A DNA stretch of 64,000 bases from Magnetospirillum gryphiswaldense MSR-1 v2 (GCF_000513295.1 NC_023065.1:4031001-4095000); one strand, 5' to 3'; shown: positions 8,399-16,543, counted from the stretch's first letter. Translations and numbers: made by a program. The notes: a model not told the origin generated them from the sequence alone.

Positions 8399-9099
8399 CC
8401 ATGGTGAACGCCCTGTGGGCCTCCATGCGGCGCAATCCGTGGCGGTGGACCGCCGCCATGCTGGTGCCGCTGATTCTGTTCCCGGCCATCGACCTTGGCA
8501 TTACCGCTCAGTTCTATGATCCGGTGCAGAAGATTTTCCCCGCCCGCATGTCGCCCATGTACGAATGGGTGCGCCGGGTTATGCCCTATTTCATGTTCGC
8601 CGGCGCCGGCTATGTGCTGGTGCTGTGGCTGGCCGGCGAGGTGATGGGGCAGGTTTTCCTGGGTATCGGTCGCCGTGTCGCCCTGTTTTTGCTGTCGTCG
8701 CTGGCGCTGGGGCCGGGGCTGATCGTCAACGTGCTGCTGAAGGACAGTTGGGGGCGGCCGCGCCCTTCGACCATCCGCGAATTCGATGGTCCCAATTACT
8801 TTGTTCCGCCCTTGGTGTTCAGCGATCAGTGCGACAACAATTGCTCGTTTTCGTCCGGTCATGGCGCCTTGGGATTCTGGCCGGTGGCCATCGCTTTGCT
8901 GGTGCCGGCGCCGTGGCGCGGCTGGGCCGTGGCCGCTTCTCTGGTGTTCGGCGGGTTGGTCGGTTTCGTCCGCATCGCCCAGGGCGGGCACTTTTTTTCC
9001 GACGTGGTGTTTTCCGCCGTCATCGTCATCGGCACCACGCTGTGGCTGCATCGCCGGCTTCTGGACGGCAAGGACGTAGCGTCACGGAAAAATAATTGA
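8395..9099 (+). CDS. PAP2-family membrane phosphatase
   Basis: A 234-residue PAP2 enzyme with all three active-site motifs: KDSWGRPRP (K-x6-RP), SSGHGALG (SGH) and RIAQGGHFFSDV (R-x5-H-x3-D). Six hydrophobic segments are visible. I start it at 8395 (MTMVNALW), where AAGGGG and GGGG lie upstream and the ATG overlaps the GT39 stop, rather than at an ATG 33 bases earlier. LpxE/LpxF-like lipid A phosphatases and undecaprenyl-pyrophosphate phosphatases share this fold, so the substrate is open. The insertion around FDGPNYFVPPLVFSDQCDNNCS, between motifs 1 and 2, adds two cysteines. Confidence 0.9.
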   Translation: MTMVNALWASMRRNPWRWTAAMLVPLILFPAIDLGITAQFYDPVQKIFPARMSPMYEWVRRVMPYFMFAGAGYVLVLWLAGEVMGQVFLGIGRRVALFLLSSLALGPGLIVNVLLKDSWGRPRPSTIREFDGPNYFVPPLVFSDQCDNNCSFSSGHGALGFWPVAIALLVPAPWRGWAVAASLVFGGLVGFVRIAQGGHFFSDVVFSAVIVIGTTLWLHRRLLDGKDVASRKNN

Positions 9100-9253
9100 T
9101 CGAATCGCTCTGACTCATCGCAAGACCCTATGCGCGGGATCGATTCTCGGGTAATGATATGAGTTCAGACTGTGCTTGATACCATAATGGTGAAAGCTGG
9201 TACGGCCTGCGCTTTGGCGTGGGGGTGTTTTTTTCTAAGACGAGTAATGACAC

Positions 9254-9883
9254 ATGGCATGGAACCGAGACAATCATGGTAGCCGCTCCCGCGATCGTGG
9301 CCGGCGGGACGACTTTGGCGGTGATATGGGTGGGTACGAACCCCGCACCCCGCGGATGAGCAGCCCGACCAGCAGCTTCGATCGCCAGCAGGTCACCCAA
9401 ACCAACGTGACCGCCACCGTGAAGTGGTTCAATGCCTCGAAGGGCTTCGGCTTCGTCGCTCCGTCCGACGGCACCCCCGATGCTTTCCTGCACATCTCCG
9501 CTCTGGAGCGTGCCGGTTTGACCCAGGTTGCCGAAGGCACCACTTTGGTGGTGGATCTGGGCCAGGGCAATCGCGGCCCGCAGGTCGTGATCGTGCATGA
9601 AGTGGACGCCAGCACCGCGACCGCCGCTCCGCGCGCTTCCGCCTCCTCCGCTCCGCGCATGGATCGCGGTCCCAGCGAGACCGTCGAAGGCGTGGTCAAG
9701 TTCTTCTCGGCCGAGAAGGGCTTCGGCTTCGTCCAGACCGACCAGGGCGGCAAGGATGTGTTCGTGCACATCAAGGCTCTGGAACGCTCGGGCATCAAGG
9801 CTCTGGAGACCGGTCAGCGCGTGCGCTGCACCACCACCCAGGGTCAGAAGGGTCCGCAGGCCGACACCGTCGCCCTGATCTGA
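9254..9883 (+). CDS. Cold-shock protein with two CSD domains
   Basis: A 209-residue nucleic-acid-binding protein with two cold-shock domains. The first (about residues 54-118) has VKWFNASKGFGFVAPSDG and DAFLHISALE. The second (about 142-206) has VKFFSAEKGFGFVQTDQGG and DVFVHIKALE. These include the aromatic RNP1 and RNP2 motifs. The first 50 residues are Arg/Gly/Asp-rich and disordered, and an Ala/Ser linker separates the domains. Single-domain CspA is about 70 residues; the double form is common in alphaproteobacteria. About 150 bases of non-coding leader precede it, which fits an RNA-thermosensor-type leader, but no structure was modelled. Confidence 0.92.
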   Translation: MAWNRDNHGSRSRDRGRRDDFGGDMGGYEPRTPRMSSPTSSFDRQQVTQTNVTATVKWFNASKGFGFVAPSDGTPDAFLHISALERAGLTQVAEGTTLVVDLGQGNRGPQVVIVHEVDASTATAAPRASASSAPRMDRGPSETVEGVVKFFSAEKGFGFVQTDQGGKDVFVHIKALERSGIKALETGQRVRCTTTQGQKGPQADTVALI

Positions 9884-9905
9884 CGCTTCCGCGCCAAGGT
9901 TCAAG

Positions 9906-9951
9906 CCGTCCGCTGGCCGATCCGCATGGGTTGGCCGGTTGGACGGTTTTT
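9906..9951 (+). terminator. Terminator of the cold-shock gene
   Basis: CCGTCC (9906-9911) pairs with GGACGG (9941-9946), with inner GGCC pairing, and is followed by five T's. It lies 22 bases after the stop. Confidence 0.7.
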
Positions 9952-9953
9952 CC

Positions 9954-10051
9954 TTGACTCAAAATAGGCATAAGCGTACCTATTTGCCGGTAACACTTTG
10001 TCTCTCACTAAATTCAGCGAGGCCAGGGAAACTTGGCCTCGCTATTTTTTT
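9954..10051 (+). ncRNA. Possible small RNA ending in a strong terminator
   Basis: TTGACT at 9954-9959 could be a -35 box; the -10 partner near 9977-9986 is poor. From 10016 a perfect 10-bp stem (AGCGAGGCCA/TGGCCTCGCT) with an eight-base loop is followed by A and seven T's, an excellent plus-strand terminator. The cold-shock gene already has its own terminator upstream and the next gene is on the opposite strand. A short independent plus-strand transcript of roughly 60 bases is therefore possible. Alternatively the hairpin is a second terminator for the cold-shock gene. Confidence 0.35.
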
Positions 10052-10107
10052 GCGGGCGATTGCGTCGCAAGGGGCCGCTGATCGTGTCCGTTCGGCGGGA
10101 TGTGGTG

Positions 10108-10614
10108 TCAGCGTTTGACGCCGCAGGCCTTGTCGATGGCGGCCAGGGCGTCGCCAAAGCCGGAAAGCGGCACGCTGTCGGTGACGGCGCCGCCCTTGTT
10201 CGGTACCGCACGCACGGTGACCTCGCGCCCTTTGGTCATGGCGGTGACGATGGCGCCATCGGCCTTGCTATCTTTGGCCCAGGCCGATTTGCCATTAGTG
10301 AAGAAGGTGTGCTTCATGCCGCCGATCTGGATTTCCGCTTCGGATTCCTTTTTGAAGCCATAGCCGGCGATCAAGCTGACCTCACCTGGGCTTTTGGGCC
10401 GATGCGTGATGGCGATGGCGCTACCGACCCGGCCTTTGTCGCCACCTTGCAGGCGATCGGCCTGGGCGGCCATGTAGCACACCTTGCCGCCGCCTTCAGG
10501 GTAGACATAGGCCTCCCAGGCGCCGCTCTTGCCCAGGCGCTTGGGAGCGTCTTGGGCATGGGCGGGCAACGCGACGACAAGCACGGCCAAAACGGCAAGC
10601 GGGCGACGGAACAT
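10108..10614 (-). CDS. IalB-like secreted protein
   Basis: A 168-residue protein with an N-terminal signal peptide (MFRRPLAVLAVLVVALPAHA, cleavage after AHA). The mature part resembles the invasion-associated locus B family: a W-x-A-Y segment (SGAWEAYVYPEGGGKVCYMAA), a central ALA/KSPGEVSLIAGYGFK stretch and a terminal KACGVKR. The two cysteines (KVCYM and KACGV) could form a disulfide. I start it at 10614, where a purine-rich AAAAGG lies upstream and the signal peptide begins. In free-living alphaproteobacteria IalB-like proteins are periplasmic and of unknown function, so no invasion role is implied. Confidence 0.65.
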   Translation of the reverse strand: MFRRPLAVLAVLVVALPAHAQDAPKRLGKSGAWEAYVYPEGGGKVCYMAAQADRLQGGDKGRVGSAIAITHRPKSPGEVSLIAGYGFKKESEAEIQIGGMKHTFFTNGKSAWAKDSKADGAIVTAMTKGREVTVRAVPNKGGAVTDSVPLSGFGDALAAIDKACGVKR

Positions 10615-10673
10615 GATGCGGCCTTTTCTGTTTCGCATGTGCGAAGGGTTTAAGCCTAGTGGTGGGGCTGCTG

Positions 10674-10898
10674 TCAACCATTCGGGAGGGGGAGCTTCCC
10701 AGAGGGCTGTGGACTTGCCTGGAATCGCCAGAGGATGCCGTTCAGAACCCGGCGGTCATCAACACGGGGCGCACCGCGAGGCTCGTTCGGAAGCAAGGGC
10801 TGGATGATCGACCATTCGCAATCCGTCAACTCGTACCGCCGCCGCGCCAGCAACGCCCTCCATGCCTGAGGAAATCGTTGAATCACGACGCTGGACAA
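10674..10898 (-). pseudogene. Remnant of an IS5-type transposase (5' end only)
   Basis: The minus-strand reading contains RRRYELTDCEWSIIQPLLP, then RGAPRVDDRRVLNGILWRF, the N-terminal domain (DUF4096) of IS5-family transposases. Normal proteins continue with a TGSPWRDIPERYG-type segment; here the similarity stops right after LWRF and the usual initiator ATG has been lost. Only about 60 codons survive and no DDE domain or inverted repeats were found. It marks old insertion activity at the left edge of the accessory island. Confidence 0.75.
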
Positions 10899-10947
10899 AG
10901 GGGAAGTCTGTTTATGAGTTTATGGCCTGGTGATTGGGGCAAAAATA

Positions 10948-10971
10948 GGGGGCGGACCACGGTCCGCCCCC
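10948..10971 (-). terminator. Terminator of the beta-barrel gene
   Basis: GGGGGCGGACC (10948-10958) and GGTCCGCCCCC (10961-10971) form an 11-bp stem. In the minus direction it is followed by TATTTTTGCC, giving a rho-independent terminator just after the beta-barrel gene stop. Confidence 0.8.
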
Positions 10972-10992
10972 TTCTTCTTTATTGAGGCTGGG

Positions 10993-11628
10993 TTACTTGC
11001 CGAACTTGTACGTGAGCCCAGCCAGGATCGCGTGGTTGTGATAGCCGAAGGTGCCCGTGCCACCATCGGTGTCGGTAAGTTTGACGTCGCTAGTCGCAAA
11101 GTAGCGATATTGGGCGTTGACCGCCCATTTTTTGTCAATGTCATAGGCGACGCCGGCAAAACCCTGATAGGCGAAGGTCCATTCGGAATCGTTCAGAACA
11201 CGCTCGCCGTTAACCTTCCACTCGGCGTTCACCCGCGCCACGCCGATGCCGGCGCCGATGAAAGGGTGCCAGTTGGAATTGGGCATGAACTGATAGACAC
11301 CGTTGGTCATGAATGACAGCGCGGAGGTGTCGCCCGAGACCTTCTGGGTGACTTTGGCCAGCGAGTCCAAGGAACTGCCGCGATAGGCCACTTCCGCTTC
11401 CAGCCTGGGGCCGCCGAAATCATAACCGCCATGAGCCTGGAGGCCATAGCCGGCCTTGTTTCCCGAGGTGTCGGTCCATGTCGATCCGGTGTTGTCGCGC
11501 CCTGAAATATCCGCGTCTTCCAAGAAGGTGACGCCGGCGTCGGCCCCCATGTACCATTGCGCTTGCGCCGATCCCGTGCCCAGCACCAGGGCGGTCGTGG
11601 CGACAAGAAGCGAAGAAACCTTATTCAT
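10993..11628 (-). CDS. Outer-membrane beta-barrel protein (OMP_b-brl type)
   Basis: A 211-residue protein with a signal peptide cleaved near SAQAQ (residues 18-24) and alternating amphipathic beta strands typical of small eight-stranded barrels such as Omp25/Opacity proteins: WYMGADAGVTF, YGLQAHGGYDFGGPRLEAEVAYR, HPFIGAGIGVARV, WAVNAQYRYFAT and a final ILAGLTYKFGK. The role of this family in alphaproteobacteria is usually structural or unknown. The start overlaps the end of the upstream LuxR-type gene by eight bases, so the two are cotranslated. This suggests the small regulator and the barrel form one unit. Confidence 0.85.
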   Translation of the reverse strand: MNKVSSLLVATTALVLGTGSAQAQWYMGADAGVTFLEDADISGRDNTGSTWTDTSGNKAGYGLQAHGGYDFGGPRLEAEVAYRGSSLDSLAKVTQKVSGDTSALSFMTNGVYQFMPNSNWHPFIGAGIGVARVNAEWKVNGERVLNDSEWTFAYQGFAGVAYDIDKKWAVNAQYRYFATSDVKLTDTDGGTGTFGYHNHAILAGLTYKFGK

Positions 11629-11857
11629 CTTGGCTGTCCTTGAGTGAGAATTGGAGGAGTTGGTGACGAATCGCCAAAGCGACGGCCTGTTCCCGTGTGG
11701 ACGCCCCTAGCTTGTGGCGGGCTGAAGCGATCTGCTTCTCAACGGTTTTGGGGGTGGTCCCCAATGTGGCGGCGACGCCGTCGACCCTGTGTCCCATTGC
11801 GAGAAGCTCAAGACATTGAATTTCTCGTATTGAGAGTGTTTTATGGCTTGCGTTCAT
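11621..11857 (-). CDS. Single-domain LuxR/GerE-type DNA-binding protein
   Basis: A 78-residue protein that is almost only a LuxR-type helix-turn-helix: LSIREIQCLELLAMGHRVDGVAATLGTTPKTVEKQIASARHKLGA. The TPKTVEKQI recognition helix and the REIQCLELLA start of the domain are clear. No receiver or ligand-binding domain is present. Its stop overlaps the start of the beta-barrel gene. Small stand-alone GerE proteins usually regulate transcription. Control of the divergent genes starting at 12110 or of its own operon is possible, and a palindrome lies about 85 bases upstream. Confidence 0.8.
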   Translation of the reverse strand: MNASHKTLSIREIQCLELLAMGHRVDGVAATLGTTPKTVEKQIASARHKLGASTREQAVALAIRHQLLQFSLKDSQDE

Positions 11858-11940
11858 GCCTTACCAACATTCGCTGAGCAAGTGCCCCCAAACCTAAGTA
11901 TTAAGTTAGAGTTTGGTTCGTTGAGTTTTGCGCTAACATT

Positions 11941-11955
11941 TTCCAGACCCTGGAA
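11941..11955. repeat. Dyad in the divergent control region
   Basis: TTCCAG-ACC-CTGGAA is a perfect 6-bp dyad with a three-base centre. It lies in the 250-base non-coding stretch between the LuxR-type gene and the plus-strand cluster. It is a candidate operator for the small LuxR protein or for the cluster. No other feature was recognised in the 11858-12109 gap. Confidence 0.35.
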
Positions 11956-12109
11956 TGTCCATGCGATTACTATGGGGACTCTATGTTTTGGCGACAGAAC
12001 AATCGATTGGAGCACCTCCCAAAGAATAGGACTATCTTGTCGGGGGGCGGTCGATGCCCTAAACCTAGTCCCGTGAAGCGAGGTGGTGCTGCAACTCGAG
12101 AGGGCGGCG

Positions 12110-12718
12110 ATGGATCGGGGGAAGGTCAACTGTCAGGAATTCGCGTGCCTGGATGCCATGCGCACCGCACGGGCCGTTTTTTTCGACGAGATCGTCAGTC
12201 ATGCCCAACGGTATGCAGCGAAGGGTGGCGGTTCAGGTCGCGGGGCTGACGGCGTTGCCGTTGCTATTCTCCGCAGTGAAAATGCCTATCAGATCGCCGA
12301 ATTCTATTTTCTGGCCGAGGAGTTCGGTCTTGGTAGTCCACACATGATCGGGGATTACATCGACCGGCATAACGAAGATATGCGGCAATTGCTTCTGAGC
12401 CCGGAACGCTTGGCGCATTATGGCGTTCGCAAGGAGCGCATCGAGGACGCGATCTTTTCGGAAGAAGAGAAAGCCAAAGTGGTTGAGAATTCCCAAGGTG
12501 GACGGCTACGCCTGGATCAATCTGACGTTGCTCGATGCTTGGCGACGATGATTTCTCCGGAAACTTGTCGTAAAACTCTGGTTGCCATGGGGAATGGTGG
12601 ATTGCTGGAGCGGCGAAGCGCTGTTTCGGTGATCATCACCTCGACGGGCATTCTGGAAGGGTACTTTCGGTGCCACTTGCGGCTTATGTCCGACATGGTG
12701 ATCGCCGGAGTCAAATGA
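12110..12718 (+). CDS. Unknown protein, possible winged-helix regulator
   Basis: A 202-residue soluble protein that I do not recognise. Its middle (residues 60-120) is charged and helical. Residues 130-190 (RLDQSDVARCLATMISPETCRKTLVAMGNGGLLERR, split here as two helices) look like a helix-turn-helix followed by a beta wing (SVSVIITSTGILEGYFR), as in Crp/MarR-like regulators. That reading is an inference. I start it at MDRGKVNCQEF (12110). It is the first gene of the plus-strand cluster. Its stop overlaps the next start as ATGA, so it is cotranslated with the small secreted protein. Confidence 0.6.
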   Translation: MDRGKVNCQEFACLDAMRTARAVFFDEIVSHAQRYAAKGGGSGRGADGVAVAILRSENAYQIAEFYFLAEEFGLGSPHMIGDYIDRHNEDMRQLLLSPERLAHYGVRKERIEDAIFSEEEKAKVVENSQGGRLRLDQSDVARCLATMISPETCRKTLVAMGNGGLLERRSAVSVIITSTGILEGYFRCHLRLMSDMVIAGVK

Positions 12719-13014
12719 CCACGGGAAGGCGGTTGATGGGCGGGAAAATCAAGGTCGGTCTGTTTCTTTTGATGTGTCTTGCTGTGCCGTTGGGAGCGGG
12801 ATCTCTTCGGGCCGAGATCGGGACGCGACCGGCAGAACCGGTTAAGGCGGAAGTCGTGCCGCCTGAAACAGCAGAAGGCGGTCGGAAAAAGCAAGACAAC
12901 ATGGAAAAGCCAACTCTAAAGGAGGGGGCGGTCGGGCGCCGGGCGATCGACGCCCACGCGCAAAAGAGTCTGGTGGACCGGATCAAGAATTGCTGCAAGG
13001 ACGGCCAGAAATAG
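12715..13014 (+). CDS. Small secreted protein of unknown function
   Basis: A 99-residue protein with a basic N-terminus and a hydrophobic segment (KVGLFLLMCLAVPLGAGSLRA) that looks like a signal peptide. The remainder is charged and Pro/Glu/Lys-rich, ending in a CC pair (IKNCCKDGQK). The ATG at 12715 overlaps the stop of the previous gene. No domain is recognised. It lies 40 bases upstream of the WD40-caspase gene, and both products appear exported. Confidence 0.6.
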   Translation: MTTGRRLMGGKIKVGLFLLMCLAVPLGAGSLRAEIGTRPAEPVKAEVVPPETAEGGRKKQDNMEKPTLKEGAVGRRAIDAHAQKSLVDRIKNCCKDGQK

Positions 13015-13053
13015 CCATCCCAGACGTCACTGGACGTCGCGGGCAAGGGGGGG

Positions 13054-15342
13054 ATGATGCGAAGCATTGTAGTGGTCGCGGTGACTTTCTGGGTGTCGTT
13101 GGCGAGCGCCTTGCCGGCTTTCGCACAATTCGGCAGCCGTACGCAGAACAGCCGTTTCAAAGAGTCGGTGTTTCGCAATCTCGATCGGGTCTTCAAGCCC
13201 AAATTGGTTGTCAGCCGCGGCGCAAGCGGCCCGGTCAACGCCATGGGGGTCAGCGCCGACGAGCATTATCTGGTGACCGCCGTCGGCGACAAGACCATCC
13301 GCATTTGGGACTTGTGGTTGGGCCGTGAAATCGCCCGCCTGTCCGGGGGCGCCGCTGCCGTGTCGCATGTCGCCATGGTTCCCGGCCAAAACCGTTTTCT
13401 GACGATCGGCGGTGATTCCAGCTTGGTCGTTTGGGATGTCGCAAACTTGGCGAATCCCTTGAAGCTTGGCGCTGCGCTGGTGCCAGCCAGCGACGTTGTC
13501 TTCTTGAATGACGGGGCGACGGTGGCTGTGGGCGGCGTGGATGGCAGCGTCACTCTGTGGTCGATCCCAGAGCGTCGGATCCTTGCCAACTGGACGGCCC
13601 ATGGTGTCGGCAATGTCCGTCTGGCGATTTCTTCGGCAGGCGGGCAACTGACCAGCGCTGGTGCTGACGGCGCGGTGCGGACATGGGATGCGGTCGGCGG
13701 AAAACTGATCGTCGAGAAGCAGTTCGAGACAGCGGTGACCGCGCTGGCTGTTCATGAAAGCGGCTCTGTCGCCGTCGGGGGGGCGGATGGAAGCGTTACT
13801 GTCCTAGACCGAAATCAGGCGAATCCTCGACGTGTCGAGATGCATGAAGGTGCCGTGACCGCTTTATCCTTTGCTCCGTCAGGTGAGCATCTGATCTCGG
13901 GGGGGCAAGACGGTGGCATTTTCATGCTGCGTGACGGCAAGGCGACACGCATGGGGAAGCATGACAAGGCGGTCACCGGGGTTCAGTCCGGGCAGGGGGA
14001 GGCGTTTTCCCTGTCGGTGTCCGCGGACGGCACCACCCGATTGTGGAACCTGAAGACGGGAGCCGAAATGCTGCTGATGATTTCCACGACCCAAGGCTGG
14101 GCGGTCGTCGACGCCAAGGGACGCTATGACGGCAACGAAGCGGCGCTGTCGGGCATCGATTGGCAGGCAGAGGACGCTGTCGCCAATATCGAGGACTTTG
14201 CCGAAACCCATTATCAAGCGGCTTTGTTGCCCCGAACCTTGAAGGGGGAGGGAGACCTCGCCGAGGCCCGCACCATCGTGGACGGCGTCGCCTATCCGCC
14301 CACGGTGAGCTTGGTCCCCAATGTCACGGCTCCAGTCGATGGTAAGGTGACTGTCGAGGTGACCGCCGAGGACAACAGCGGCGGTGGGGTGTCTGAAATT
14401 CGGCTTTACCGCAACGGGAAGCTGGTTTCGGCGGGGAAGGCGCAAAGTCGCGACGGTGGCCAACAGCGCCGGGTCGAACGCTATGAACTGGATGTGGGCA
14501 ACGGCAAGACGGTGATCACCGCCACGGCGTTGAACAAAGACCGTCTGGAAAGCCGGCCACAAACCGTGACCGTCTCCGGCGGCTCTCCCGACAAGCCGGG
14601 GCGCATCCACTTGCTGACCGTGGGGGTTAACGCCTATCAGGATAAAAGTCTGAACCTGTTCTACGCAAAACCCGATGCGGTGGCGATTGACGGTTTTTTC
14701 GATCAATCCCGGCAGGTTGTCGCCCCCATGGCGCGACGCTTGGCCTTGCTTGACGAACAGGCCACTCAGCACGGCATAGTGCAGGCGATTCGTTCGTTAC
14801 GGGATGCCCCGCACGAGGACTTGATTGTCATCTACTTGGCCGGACACGGCGTCAGCGTCGAGGATCGCTGGTTCTTCATCAGTCATGACGCCAATTTGTC
14901 CGACACTCCTCCGCAAGGCTTGTTGTCGTCAGATGAGATGAAGGCGGAAATCGAGGCGTTGAATGCTGATCGGGTCTTGCTGCTGATCGATACCTGCCAC
15001 TCAGGAACCTTGGTCGATCCCATCAAGGATTACCGAGGGATGAAGTCGCTTCGGCTTTTGGCTCGGACGGTAGGCACCCACGTGATCGCGGCGACCGACC
15101 GCACCCAGTCGGCCATCGAGTTGCAGCGGCTGGGGCACGGAATTTTCACCTATGCTCTGTTGGCCGGTTTGGCGGGCAAAGCCGATCACCTGCTGGATGG
15201 GGCGGTTTCTGCCACCGAGTTGGTGCGTTATGTCGAGGAAAGTGTTCCGGCATTGGCGCGGGAATATGCCGATGACGAACAATATCCCACCGGTTTCTCA
15301 CGGGGCATGGATTTTGCTATTTCGAATAGTTCTAAAAATTAA
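13054..15342 (+). CDS. Exported WD40-repeat protein with a C-terminal caspase-like (C14) domain
   Basis: A 762-residue protein. Residues 1-25 form a signal peptide (SALPAFAQF cleavage region). Residues about 50-345 form seven WD40-like blades, marked by IWDL, VWDV, LWSI, TWDA, VLDR, MLRD and LWNL. A linker with DAKGRYDGNEAAL follows, then an Ig-like segment (about 410-510). A caspase-like peptidase domain runs from about 520 to 755: the catalytic His is H598 in YLAGHGVS and the catalytic Cys is C648 in LLIDTCHSG. C14 peptidases cleave after basic or acidic residues and several act in bacterial defence or regulated death. Here the signal peptide places the enzyme in the periplasm. GGGGGG precedes the start. 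The substrate is unknown; cluster partners are candidates. Confidence 0.88.
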   Translation: MMRSIVVVAVTFWVSLASALPAFAQFGSRTQNSRFKESVFRNLDRVFKPKLVVSRGASGPVNAMGVSADEHYLVTAVGDKTIRIWDLWLGREIARLSGGAAAVSHVAMVPGQNRFLTIGGDSSLVVWDVANLANPLKLGAALVPASDVVFLNDGATVAVGGVDGSVTLWSIPERRILANWTAHGVGNVRLAISSAGGQLTSAGADGAVRTWDAVGGKLIVEKQFETAVTALAVHESGSVAVGGADGSVTVLDRNQANPRRVEMHEGAVTALSFAPSGEHLISGGQDGGIFMLRDGKATRMGKHDKAVTGVQSGQGEAFSLSVSADGTTRLWNLKTGAEMLLMISTTQGWAVVDAKGRYDGNEAALSGIDWQAEDAVANIEDFAETHYQAALLPRTLKGEGDLAEARTIVDGVAYPPTVSLVPNVTAPVDGKVTVEVTAEDNSGGGVSEIRLYRNGKLVSAGKAQSRDGGQQRRVERYELDVGNGKTVITATALNKDRLESRPQTVTVSGGSPDKPGRIHLLTVGVNAYQDKSLNLFYAKPDAVAIDGFFDQSRQVVAPMARRLALLDEQATQHGIVQAIRSLRDAPHEDLIVIYLAGHGVSVEDRWFFISHDANLSDTPPQGLLSSDEMKAEIEALNADRVLLLIDTCHSGTLVDPIKDYRGMKSLRLLARTVGTHVIAATDRTQSAIELQRLGHGIFTYALLAGLAGKADHLLDGAVSATELVRYVEESVPALAREYADDEQYPTGFSRGMDFAISNSSKN

Positions 15343-15499
15343 AATTCTCTTTATAGAAGTGGTTGATGCGTGGCGGTGCGCGGTTTATTCTCTGGACGTT
15401 GTGCATACAACATAAGAATTATTCGTAAGTGGGCGGGCTTTTGATCTTTAAGGGTGCTCGCCAATCGTGTGCCTATCGAACGGTTAAAAGGGGTGGATC

Positions 15500-16543
15500 A
15501 TGCGGGCAGTGCGTTATCTGGTGGCAGGTGTTTTCTCTTGTGCTCTTTCTGGTGGCAGTGCGTTTGCGTCTTCCAGCAGCAACACGGCTGCGGCGCCGAT
15601 TGCGACCGCCACGACGGTCTCTCAAAGCTCGACCCAGAATATCGTGCGGACGATTTCGAGCACGGTCAGCGACGGTCTCGCGCGGGCCTTTTCATCGGGC
15701 AATCTGTTCCGCCATTCTCCTGCCAACAACAAGCGGGTCGGCCTGGGGCAGGGTGAAACCGGTGTTTCGACCGGCAATTCCCCTGCTGGATTCGGAGTAT
15801 GGGGCAGCGCGGACTACACCTACCTGCGCATTGTCCCCGATGGTGACCGTTCGCAGCGCCGGCTTACCGACATCTATAGCGGTGTCGCGGGCTTGGATTA
15901 CGCCATCAACGACAAGGCCGTGACGGGTGTCGCTGTCGGGTATGGCCATGCTGAAACCGATGGGCGGACGGCTCGTGCCTTCAAGCTGGATCAGACGTCC
16001 GATTCCTTCACCGTGGCTCCTTATCTTGGCTTGTCGCCCATGGAAAACATGACCGTGGACGTGGTGGTCGGCTACACCTACGCGTCCATCGACACCACCG
16101 ATTATTCTTTCAACACCGTCGCCAAGGGCAGCAACAATTCCAACACCGTGTTTTCGGCTGTCAACCTGGGATATGTGATGCCGGTGACCAACAATGTGGC
16201 GATCAAAGGGTTCACGGGTTTCAGCTTCCAGCATGGGAGCACTGACAGCTACAGAGACAGTCAGAACAACGAGATTCGCGGCGACAGCGAGGACCATTGG
16301 GTGGCCCGCCTTGGCGCCAAGGCTTTGTGGGCGGTGACGGATTCGACGGAAGCCTACGTGTCGGCGGCTTATGAACGGGATCGTCAGACCCCGGCGTTGT
16401 CAGAAAATTCGGCTCGCATGACTTTGGGGACGTCTTCGAAGTTGTTGGACGGCCTGGATCTAGTCGCGGAAGGCATGGCCAATTTTGGACGTGAAACCCA
16501 ACAGGAATATGGCGCGGCCGTGAACCTGCGTCTGCTCTTCTGA
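15500..16543 (+). CDS. Autotransporter-type outer-membrane barrel protein
   Basis: A 347-residue protein with a signal peptide (about residues 1-24, ending SAFASS), a short Ser/Thr/Ala-rich passenger-like stretch to about residue 70 and then a C-terminal autotransporter beta-domain. The alternating strands include GFGVWGSADYTYLRI, GVAVGYGHAE, SDSFTVAPYLGLS, MTVDVVVGYTYAS and a last strand YGAAVNLRLLF ending in Phe, the BAM recognition residue. Full autotransporters have long passengers; here there is almost none, so it is a pore or anchor rather than a classical type V secretion protein. It lies 157 bases after the caspase gene, with a GTTGT-GCAT-ACAAC dyad at 15398-15411 in the gap. Confidence 0.82.
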   Translation: MRAVRYLVAGVFSCALSGGSAFASSSSNTAAAPIATATTVSQSSTQNIVRTISSTVSDGLARAFSSGNLFRHSPANNKRVGLGQGETGVSTGNSPAGFGVWGSADYTYLRIVPDGDRSQRRLTDIYSGVAGLDYAINDKAVTGVAVGYGHAETDGRTARAFKLDQTSDSFTVAPYLGLSPMENMTVDVVVGYTYASIDTTDYSFNTVAKGSNNSNTVFSAVNLGYVMPVTNNVAIKGFTGFSFQHGSTDSYRDSQNNEIRGDSEDHWVARLGAKALWAVTDSTEAYVSAAYERDRQTPALSENSARMTLGTSSKLLDGLDLVAEGMANFGRETQQEYGAAVNLRLLF

